Below, piece after piece: positions 1 to 8,400 of a DNA stretch of 64,000 nucleotides. The translations under genes and the position numbers were made by a program. Each line of letters begins with the position of its first letter. Position 1 is the stretch's first letter. This DNA is from Akkermansiaceae bacterium UBA6138 (GTDB taxonomy: Bacteria; Verrucomicrobiota; Verrucomicrobiia; Verrucomicrobiales; DEV007): assembly GCA_002422425.1 (NCBI GenBank), contig DIVG01000006.1:105594-169593 (forward strand), given 5' to 3'. The notes below the pieces were generated by a model. It was not told the DNA's origin and ran no database searches. It saw only the letters and a program-made list of their open reading frames with translations.

Positions 1-1
1 G

Positions 2-769
2 CCTTATACCTCTACGCTTGCCGCTCTCCTTCTCTTCGGAACGGCTTTCTTCGTGACCTCCTGCACACCAGGCGGCAACAAAACTAGAACGGCCGACGCC
101 GCCCCCCTCGGCGGAGCTCCCTCTGTCGTTCCCCACCCTCTTCCAACCTCGACCGGGACTAAAGACTCCTACTCACGCGTCGCCACCAGCCTACCCTTTA
201 TCGCCTTGACCTTCGATGACGGTCCCCACCCACAGCACACCCCAAGACTGCTTGACATCCTGAAGCAACGCAACGTCAAGGCCACTTTCTACGTTGTCGC
301 CACCAACGCAAAGCGCTATCCCGAGATCATGCGCCGCATCGTGGCTGAAGGCCACGAGATCGGCAACCATACCGTCACCCACGGGAATCTCGCCAGAATG
401 TCTGAAGCAGGAGTGCGGCAGGAACTCTCGGCAGCGCACGAAGCTATTGTCGCGACCACCGGCGTTGCTCCCCGCACGATGCGACCTCCCTACGGTGCCA
501 TTACTCCCGCGCAGAAGGCCTGGATCCGCCGCGATTTCGGGTACCCCACCATTATGTGGTCAGTCGATCCTGAGGACTGGAAAAAGCCCGGACCATCCGT
601 AGTTGCCTCGCGCCTGGTATCAGGGGCCACACCGGGCGGCATTCTCCTCGTCCACGACATCCACGCTTCCACGATCGACGCGATGCCCGCGACGGTTGAC
701 CAGCTCCTCGGTCGCGGTTTCCAGTTTGTCACCGTGACCCAGCTCATCGCAATGGACGGCAAGGGTTAA
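2..769 (+). CDS. Polysaccharide deacetylase lipoprotein (5' end outside window)
   Basis: The frame is open to the left edge, so the start lies upstream; the internal GTG at 53 is not the real start. The visible N-terminus is a hydrophobic lipoprotein leader ending in a lipobox (FVTSC), so the enzyme is probably anchored to a membrane and faces the periplasm. The NodB/CE4 fold is complete: TFDDGP (metal Asp), HTVTH (metal His pair), RPPYG, a DPEDW segment and the late LLVHD motif. The family removes N-acetyl or similar groups from peptidoglycan, chitin or other polysaccharides; the substrate cannot be read from sequence. It converges with the antiporter genes, 8 bp away. Confidence 0.9.
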   Translation, partial: PYTSTLAALLLFGTAFFVTSCTPGGNKTRTADAAPLGGAPSVVPHPLPTSTGTKDSYSRVATSLPFIALTFDDGPHPQHTPRLLDILKQRNVKATFYVVATNAKRYPEIMRRIVAEGHEIGNHTVTHGNLARMSEAGVRQELSAAHEAIVATTGVAPRTMRPPYGAITPAQKAWIRRDFGYPTIMWSVDPEDWKKPGPSVVASRLVSGATPGGILLVHDIHASTIDAMPATVDQLLGRGFQFVTVTQLIAMDGKG

Positions 770-777
770 GGGGAGGA

Positions 778-2370
778 CTACTTTCCCGATCGCGGAAACC
801 GCCCTTCAAACCATTTCCCGAACTCTTCGACAGCGGCCTCGGAATTCGAGATCGGAGTTCCGCCCATGTTCCTGACCGCCTCAGCGTCTCCGTCTTCGAA
901 AACCCGGACAAACACAGGGATCCCCGCAGCCAGGTTCATCACCTTGCTCGAATCCGAAAGCCGCCGCATCGAAGCGATGATGAGTCGCGCCTTGTTCGCG
1001 CCCGCCCGCTCCAGAACATGCTCGTCGGAACCATCGCCCCGGATACAGGGAATCCCCTTAAGGTCCAGTTCCGCAATGACGACAGGATCATCATCCACCA
1101 CGAGGAGAGGCACGCCCGCGCTGAGGAGCGGCCGCAAGACCCACATGCCACCTGAGCCGAGCCCGAGAACAAGCACGTGATTTACCAGATCGAGAGCCGG
1201 CTGCCGTCGTCGGCGTCTCAGTGGATGCCATCTCAAAAGGAACCTCGAGACGCGGTCTCCTGAGAGGAGTGGCGTAGCGGTCATCGTCGCCACCGCCATC
1301 ATTGCGATGACCGCAAAAGTGTCTGCCGTAATGTGCCCGAGCTGCATCCCGATAAGACCGAGAATAAGCGAATACTCGCTCGTCTGGGCGAGAAGCAGTC
1401 CGCTTTCAATGGCGGCGCGACTCGTCAGGCCCGTCCATTCCGCCACCGCCGCCACAAGAGGCGGCGTGACGAGGATGACGAGGACCGCGAGAACCACCGC
1501 ACTCGAAACTTCCGACACGCCGGGAATCACCACAAGCGCTCCGAGAGCCACAAAAAAGATGGCCCGGAAAAAATCCGTCAGGGATAGAATCAAGCCGTTC
1601 ACCAGCCCGCTTACAGGAAAACTGGAGAGGCTGTAACCGGCGAGGAATGCCCCTACCACCATTGGTAATCCCGCGAGATCGGCGGCCCCGAGAAAAAGGA
1701 AGAGGATCGTCAGGACTGTCAGCAGCATCAGCTCCTCATCGCCGGCACTGCGCTCGATGAGCCGGCGGGCGAGGCGATGCTGCAGATACCAGGCCGCCAG
1801 CGCCATGAGGATAGCCCAGCCGTAGCCGGTCGCGAGCCAGCTGACCCCGTCACTGAAATGAGTGAGCGCGATGAGTGTCGCGATCGTAAGACCATCCTGC
1901 AGCAGGAGCACCCCGATGACCATGCGTCCCTGCGGTTCAAAAGACTGCTGACTGACCTGAAGCTGTCTCAGAACGACCACCGTCGAACTTGCCGAGACGG
2001 CAAAAGCCAGGTAAACCGGCTCCATTCCGGCGAATCCGAGGAACCTTGCCGCCGCAAAGCCGATCAGACCCATGATCGTGAACTGGATCAATCCCACCCA
2101 GATCACCGGCCGTCGTTGACGCCTGAACCGCTGGGGGTTCAACTCGATGCCGGAGGCAAAGACAAGCACGGTAAGACCCAGCTCAAGCACAAAGATCACC
2201 GGGTCATCCCTGAAGCTCTTCGTCGTGAGAAGGTCTGCATGAGTCACGAGCCCACCGAAAGAAAGTAACATCCCGAGCCCCAGCAGCAGGGGAATCGCGG
2301 GGATGCCGGACAAACGGGAAAGCCCGTAGCCAATCGAGGCGATTACAAGAAGCAGGGCAACCTCGGTCAT
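778..2370 (-). CDS. CPA2-family cation:proton antiporter with RCK domain
   Basis: A 530-residue protein. About 380 N-terminal residues form many hydrophobic helices of the Na+/H+ exchanger (CPA2, KefB-like) fold. They are followed by a C-terminal TrkA-N/RCK nucleotide-binding domain with a glycine-rich loop (VLGLGSGGM) and an acidic strand end (VVDDD). It probably exchanges K+ or Na+ for H+ across the inner membrane, gated by NAD(H) or another ligand. Its ATG overlaps the stop of the upstream antiporter as ATGA, so the two are translationally coupled and may form a heteromer or work as a pair. Cation specificity is not assignable. Confidence 0.88.
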   Translation of the reverse strand: MTEVALLLVIASIGYGLSRLSGIPAIPLLLGLGMLLSFGGLVTHADLLTTKSFRDDPVIFVLELGLTVLVFASGIELNPQRFRRQRRPVIWVGLIQFTIMGLIGFAAARFLGFAGMEPVYLAFAVSASSTVVVLRQLQVSQQSFEPQGRMVIGVLLLQDGLTIATLIALTHFSDGVSWLATGYGWAILMALAAWYLQHRLARRLIERSAGDEELMLLTVLTILFLFLGAADLAGLPMVVGAFLAGYSLSSFPVSGLVNGLILSLTDFFRAIFFVALGALVVIPGVSEVSSAVVLAVLVILVTPPLVAAVAEWTGLTSRAAIESGLLLAQTSEYSLILGLIGMQLGHITADTFAVIAMMAVATMTATPLLSGDRVSRFLLRWHPLRRRRRQPALDLVNHVLVLGLGSGGMWVLRPLLSAGVPLLVVDDDPVVIAELDLKGIPCIRGDGSDEHVLERAGANKARLIIASMRRLSDSSKVMNLAAGIPVFVRVFEDGDAEAVRNMGGTPISNSEAAVEEFGKWFEGRFPRSGK

Positions 2371-4043
2371 TCCGTCCTGACCGGGAGAGAGCCCGGCTCT
2401 TTGAGTTTAGCGTTCAGTCGTTTCAATCCGTCGACCTTCGAAATCATCAGATAATCGGTGCCGAGATCGATAAGATGATCCATCTCGCGGATATCGTGAA
2501 CGTGGACGGCACAGGGCACCCCTGCCTCGCGGGCGCGATAGGCGAGCAGGTCATTCGTCGAATCGATCTTCAATGCCGAGACGAGGAGCCGGGCACGACG
2601 CAGGCAGAGATGATCGAGCACCGCCCGATAGCTCACGTTTCCCAACTCGGTGCGGCAGGGCAGACCCTCCAACTTCCGCGGATCGGTATCGACCGCGACG
2701 ACTTCATGCCCGGCCTCCGACATGGACAAGGCGATGCGTCGTCCGAGAGAATTCATTCCCACGACGATGATGTGTCCCTCCATGGCCTGCTCGCCGGCAC
2801 CTTCATCCCCGGGCCCGTCGCCGCGGGCGAGAACCTCTTTCGGCACAAAAGGGCGAAGCAGATTCCACCGCAGCGCCCACTGATAGAGAGGCCTGTTGAA
2901 CCTGATCATGTAAGCCGAGACCGTGATCGTAACAAGGCCCACGAGAGCGGTGAGAGACATCACACTTTCACCAACAAGCCCCGAACTAACGCCCAGCGCC
3001 ACCACGATAAAGGAAAACTCGCTGATTTGCGCCACCGTCACGCTGGTGAAAAAAGTCGTTCTCAGGCCGTATCCCATCCGGGCAATGATCCAGACAAAAA
3101 TCGCCGGATTCCCGATCAGAACAAAGAGAGAGAGCACCAGGACCGTCTGCCACTCGGCAAGAGCCTCGCCCACCTCCATTTTAATACCCAGCGAAACAAA
3201 AAAAACCGCGATGCAAAAATTCATTAGCGGGTGAACACGGCGGTGGAGATCCTCGTTGTAAGGGAGCTGCGCGAGACTGATGCCGGCGAGGAATGCTCCG
3301 ATCTCCAGGGAAAGATCGAGAGCATGAGCCCCCATCACCAGAGCAAAACACCAGGAGAGACTCCAGATAAGAAGCACTTCGGATCGATTTGCCGACCACG
3401 CGAAGGGCTGCGGCAGCAAGTAACGGGCCGAGAGCAGGGCAACGAGAAGGAGGAGGAGCATCCCGCCGAAAGCGGCCCCGAGGCCGCCCAGGACAGAAGC
3501 GAGGTCCAGCTTCACCTCCCCCGAGCCGGCACCACCGAGTCCCGCGAGAAACGTGAGAATAAAAATGGCGACGATATCCTGAACCAAAAAAATCCCAACC
3601 GCAATGCGCCCGTAGAGACTGTCGAGCTCCCCTTTCTCATCGAGCAGCTTCACGACCACCACGGTACTGCTGAAGGTCAGCCCGACCGCGAGGAAAACGG
3701 CCTCCATGATCCCGAATCCGAGCAGCCCGCACAGAATGAGCCCGCCCGCCGCCGTAAAAACAACCTGCCCGATACCGGCGATGACCGCCACCCGACCGAC
3801 GTCTTTTATTTTTGCAAAACTCAGCTCTAGCCCGACGAGGAAAAGGAGCAGGGCGATGCCAATCTCCGAAATCAACCCGAGACTGCCCGACATCTCCACG
3901 AGGCCGGTCACCGGGCCGAGAGCCAGACCGGCAAGGAGGTAGGCAACAATTGACGGCATCCCGATCCGGCGGGCAAGGAAAGCAAAAACGGTTGCCGCCA
4001 CAATAATGAGTCCGAGATCTTCGATGAAAGTCACTTCGAGCAT
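2367..4043 (-). CDS. CPA2-family cation:proton antiporter with RCK domain
   Basis: First gene of the two-gene antiporter unit. I chose the ATG at 4043 (MLEVTFIEDLG, 558 residues) because this is where the hydrophobic fold starts; the 21 residues before it, from 4106, are basic and unlike the family. The order is Na+/H+ exchanger transmembrane domain to about residue 390, a short acidic linker, then an RCK domain (HIIVVGMNSLG) and RCK-C-like tail. It resembles KefB/KefC and YbaL proteins that move K+ or Na+ against protons. The roughly 230 bp upstream, to the glycosyltransferase stop, should hold the promoter; I see no convincing gene there. Confidence 0.87.
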   Translation of the reverse strand: MLEVTFIEDLGLIIVAATVFAFLARRIGMPSIVAYLLAGLALGPVTGLVEMSGSLGLISEIGIALLLFLVGLELSFAKIKDVGRVAVIAGIGQVVFTAAGGLILCGLLGFGIMEAVFLAVGLTFSSTVVVVKLLDEKGELDSLYGRIAVGIFLVQDIVAIFILTFLAGLGGAGSGEVKLDLASVLGGLGAAFGGMLLLLLVALLSARYLLPQPFAWSANRSEVLLIWSLSWCFALVMGAHALDLSLEIGAFLAGISLAQLPYNEDLHRRVHPLMNFCIAVFFVSLGIKMEVGEALAEWQTVLVLSLFVLIGNPAIFVWIIARMGYGLRTTFFTSVTVAQISEFSFIVVALGVSSGLVGESVMSLTALVGLVTITVSAYMIRFNRPLYQWALRWNLLRPFVPKEVLARGDGPGDEGAGEQAMEGHIIVVGMNSLGRRIALSMSEAGHEVVAVDTDPRKLEGLPCRTELGNVSYRAVLDHLCLRRARLLVSALKIDSTNDLLAYRAREAGVPCAVHVHDIREMDHLIDLGTDYLMISKVDGLKRLNAKLKEPGSLPVRTE

Positions 4044-4277
4044 AACATACCATGGCGGAGTGATCCTCCGCGGCCGGAGCCGGTTGTCGGTAAACCGCCG
4101 TTTCAATCGATCAATGCCCGCCCGCTCTCCGGGAGAATGGAGCCCGCACCGCCCGCCTTCACGATAGGAATGCTGAAGTAAGCACGCCCTCCCGATCCGC
4201 GCAACCGCTTGGAAACCGCGACGACTCTTCTCCCTTTGATTACTCCCGAAGCGTGCCGGAGGCCACTTCCTGCACCC

Positions 4278-5150
4278 TCAGTCGGGAGAGAGGCCGCTTT
4301 TCGCAAGCCGGGCCTGGAACAACTCCGTGAGCGGGTCGGCGAACGGCTCGATGCCAAAAGGAGTCCTCACCACCTTGTGAGCCGCCACATGATCGCGAAC
4401 ACACCGGTTGAAAGCGGCACTTTTCTCGTCCGCGTAGCCCCGGGAATGATCGAGATGGATCACGAGGGCCCGGTGGCGCACCTGGAACGCCCGCAACCCC
4501 GAATTAACGAGTCGCTCGCCCAGCTCGCGGTCCGACCCTCCGTAGAGCATACGCTCGTCATAACCGTTGACGGCACGGAGATCGGACAGCCAGCCCGAGC
4601 TGTTCATATTATTCCAGGTGGCACGAGTCGTGGTCAAACGATCGGCGACGCCTGCGGCAAACGAAGGCCAGCGAAGCTTGCGTCGCGATTTCGCCACGAG
4701 CGGGCCGTGACGGCGAAGCCAGTCCACTTCAAAACACCGCCCTGAAAGAATGTCATCGCGGCTGATTTGCCGGGAAGCCTCCATTGAAAGCTTGCAGTAG
4801 CCACCTGAAAGAAACCGCCCCGGCCTGGCGTGCCTGGCGTGCACCTCAAGAAAATCGGGCATCGGGATGCAATCTCCATCCGTCATCACGATGTAGTCGG
4901 CATCGACTTCGGCAAGGCAGCGATTCAGGATAGTCTGCCGCGCATACGTCGGAGAATGATGCCATTGATGATCGAGGGGCCGGCCCAGGTGTTCGCGCAT
5001 CTGATCGATGCGCTCCCGCGTGGCCTCATCCGAACCGTCGTCCGCAATCACGATACGAAAATCCGGAAGCGTCTGACGGGAATAGCCCCATAGCACTTTC
5101 TCCAGCCAGTCCGGTGAGTTGAAGGTACTGATGATGACAGCCAGTCGCAT
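4278..5150 (-). CDS. Family 2 glycosyltransferase
   Basis: A 290-residue soluble GT-A enzyme. The N-terminus has the nucleotide-sugar fold start (IISTFNSPDWLEKVL), an IADDGSDE motif and a DXD-like metal site (MTDGDC). The later WNNMNSSGW and NGYDERMLYGGSDRELGERL segments resemble the galactosyltransferase C-terminal (Glyco_transf_7C) acceptor region. There are no membrane helices. It probably transfers a sugar to lipopolysaccharide, exopolysaccharide or protein; donor and acceptor are unknown. It stands alone, divergent from uvrA. Confidence 0.87.
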   Translation of the reverse strand: MRLAVIISTFNSPDWLEKVLWGYSRQTLPDFRIVIADDGSDEATRERIDQMREHLGRPLDHQWHHSPTYARQTILNRCLAEVDADYIVMTDGDCIPMPDFLEVHARHARPGRFLSGGYCKLSMEASRQISRDDILSGRCFEVDWLRRHGPLVAKSRRKLRWPSFAAGVADRLTTTRATWNNMNSSGWLSDLRAVNGYDERMLYGGSDRELGERLVNSGLRAFQVRHRALVIHLDHSRGYADEKSAAFNRCVRDHVAAHKVVRTPFGIEPFADPLTELFQARLAKSGLSPD

Positions 5151-5476
5151 GACACTTTGGTTGAGGTCTAGATTGCCCTGATTTTCTCCGGAAAGTCAAA
5201 ATCGAACGCCGCGTTGTTAATTTTATCAGGGAAACGGGTTTTTCCGGGACCGTTAGAGCTCATCGCGCTCGAATCAACAACAAAAACTGCCCCGCCGGGA
5301 AGGCAACCAGTCGAAAATGGCAGAGGTTGCACCGGAATCATCGGGAAACCCGCGACAAAAGAAACCGACCTTTACAGCCCGGGCCCTATCTTCAGTAACC
5401 CTTCAAAATGACCGGAACGAAGATCGATTTTCAGGTGCAAGCCCTCGCGCCGTGCGTAACCTCCCGACGTCGGGAC
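5151..5476. other. Divergent intergenic region, glycosyltransferase / uvrA
   Basis: 326 bp between two divergent starts. It is AT-richer near 5210-5230, where a promoter for the leftward gene could lie. I see no clear LexA-type palindrome, no strong Shine-Dalgarno before uvrA, and no supported small gene. Confidence 0.5.
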
Positions 5477-8400
5477 ATGGCAAAACGGAAATCAGACAAG
5501 GTGGTGGAGTCGCCCGCAGCGATCGAGGTCCGCGGGGCTCGCCAGAACAATCTCAAGGGCATCGACCTCGACATCCCCATCGGGAAACTCACCGTCATGA
5601 CCGGGCCGAGCGGCTCGGGCAAGTCGAGCCTCGCCTTCCAGACGCTTTACGCCGAGGGCCAGCGACGCTACGTCGAGACCTTCTCGCCCTACACGCGGCA
5701 GTTCTTTGACCGTATGGACAAACCGCAGGTCGAATCGATCAACGGCATCCCCCCCGCCATCGCGATCGAACAGCAGAATGCGGTCAAGTCAACCCGCTCC
5801 ACCGTCGGGACGATCACCGAAATAAACGATTACCTCAAGCTGCTCTTTCCCCGCGTCTGCAAAGGCTACGATCCGATCACGGGTGAAGAGATCTCGCCCG
5901 ACACGCCCGAGTCCATCCTGCGGAAAACGGTCGAGCGTTTCGGACGCGAGGGCGCGCTCCTGATCGTCTTCGGCGTCGATGTGCCGGCGGGGACAAAGGT
6001 GGCGGACTTCTTTGAATTCCTCCAGCAACAGGCCTACCTGCGGGTTTGGATCTACGGAAAAGCCTACCGCGTTGATGAGCCGGCGAGCTACGAGCGCCAG
6101 TCCCTCCCCGGCCGCGTCGAAGTAATTCAGGACAGGATCGCCCCTTCCCGCCGCAGCCGCTTTCTCGAAGCGCTCGAGCGGGCCCTTGATCTTGGCAAAG
6201 GGATCGTCTCCATCGTCGATCCCGAGTCAGGCAAACACGTCGCCTTTTCCCGCAACTGGACCTCGCCCGAAACGGGCACGGAGCTGAAGCCGCCCACGCC
6301 GGGCCTCTTCAGCTTCAACAATCCGATCGGAGCCTGCCCCGTCTGCCGGGGTTTCGGCCGTGTCATCGGACTCGATCTCGAAAAGGCCATTCCTGACAAA
6401 TCACTATCGATCGCCGAGGGACTTGTGCGTGCCTTCCAGGGAGACACCTACTACGAGTGCGAGCAGGACCTCGAGCGCTGCGCGCGATCCCGCGGCCTCA
6501 GCATCGTGACGCCCTACGACGAGATGGATGCCGCCGATCAGAAGTGGATCCTCGAAGGCGAGGGCGGTGATCCCGAAGACGCCTGGCAGCACGGCGTCTG
6601 GTACGGCGTGCGCGGTTTCTTTGACTGGCTCGAGTCGCGCGCCTACAAGATGCACGTGCGCATCTTCCTAAGCCGCTACCGCAGCTACACCCTCTGCAAG
6701 GCCTGCGGCGGCACCAGACTCAAGCCCGAGGCGCTCGCCTTTAAAGTGGCGGGACGCACCCTGCCCGAACTCTGGCAGCTCTCCATCGACGAGCTCCGCG
6801 CCTTTATCCAAACCGTCGAAGTCCGCAGCGAGGACAAAACCGCGACGATGCTGCACCAGGAAGTCATCAACCGGCTCGGCTTCCTCCGCGAGGTGGGGCT
6901 CGGCTACCTCAATCTCGATCGTCCCACCCGCACCCTCTCAGGCGGGGAAACGGAGCGCGTCAATCTCACGACCTGTCTCGGCGCGAGCCTGACAAATACC
7001 CTTTTTGTCCTCGATGAACCGACCGTCGGCCTGCATCCGCGCGATGTCGGCAAGCTCATCGGCGTGATGGAGCGTCTCCGCGATCTCGGGAACACCCTCG
7101 TCGTCGTCGAGCACGAGGAGGCTGTCATCCGCGCCGCCGATCACCTCGTCGACATCGGACCCGGGCGCGGCGACGGCGGCGGTGAACTCGTCTTCGCCGG
7201 ACCCGGCATGGCCACGGCGGCCGAGGCGGCGAAGGCCATTAAAGGCAATCCTTCTTCCCTGACATTGCAATATCTCTCGGGGAAACTGACCATTCCCGTG
7301 CCGTCGTCACGACGCAAGCCGAAGAAGTGGATCACCCTGAAGCGCGCCGCCCAGCACAATTTGAAGAAGCTCGACGTCGAGATCCCGCTCGGGGTCTTCT
7401 GTTGTGTCACGGGCGTGTCCGGTTCAGGAAAATCGACTCTGATTCACTCGGTCTTTTACGGCAATCTACTCTCAGAGCTCGGCCTCGCCACCGCCGAGAC
7501 AGAGATTGGGCAGTGCAAGTCGCTCAGCGGAGCCAGCCCCGTCCGCGAGGTCGTCATGGTCGATCAGGCCCCGCTCGCGCGGACGCCGCGTTCGACGCCG
7601 GCGGTTTACACAGGCATCTTCGAGCCCATCCGCAAGCTCTTCGCCGAGTCGTCCGACGGCAAATCGCGCGGCGTCACCCCCGGCTATTTTTCCTTCAACA
7701 GCGGCGCCGGCCGCTGCGGGCGCTGCATGGGCAATGGTTATGAGAAAGTGGAGATGCAATTCCTCAGCGATCTCTACGTCACCTGCCCCGAGTGCGAGGG
7801 CAAACGTTACACTCCCGAGGCGCTTGAGATCGAGCTCGAGGGGAAAACGATCCACGATCTCCTCTCAATGACGGTGACCTCGGCGATCCCCTACTTCTTC
7901 GCGATGGCGGACAAGAAGGCAGCCAGTGTCGTCGAGAGCCTGCAACTGCTCTCCGATGTCGGTCTCGGCTACCTTCGTCTCGGCCAGCCGCTCAATACGC
8001 TTTCGGGCGGAGAAAGCCAGCGGCTCAAGCTCGTCGGCCATCTCCTCGCCGCGCCCGCCAAAAAGCGGAAGGACGGCAAGACCGCCGTCCTCATTTTCGA
8101 CGAACCGACCACGGGCCTGCACTTTGACGACACCGGCATGCTCCTGAAAGTGTTTGAGCGTCTCGTCGCGGCGGGTGATTCGGTTATCGTCATCGAGCAC
8201 AATCTCGACGTCATCAAATGCGCCGATTACGTCATCGATCTCGGACCCGAAGCCGGAGCCAACGGCGGTGAACTCGTCGTCGCCGGCACGCCGGAGGAGG
8301 TCGCGGCGTGTGAGCATTCCCACACCGGGAGTTTCCTGCGAGAGCTCCTAGCGATTAGCGATCAGCGGTTAGTAACTGGTAAAAATCGGAACGAGGAGAG

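Noticed and set aside
4103..4357. 84-codon open frame between the antiporter and glycosyltransferase genes
   Set aside because: Basic, low-complexity composition, overlaps the glycosyltransferase end and has no family features; more likely promoter DNA.
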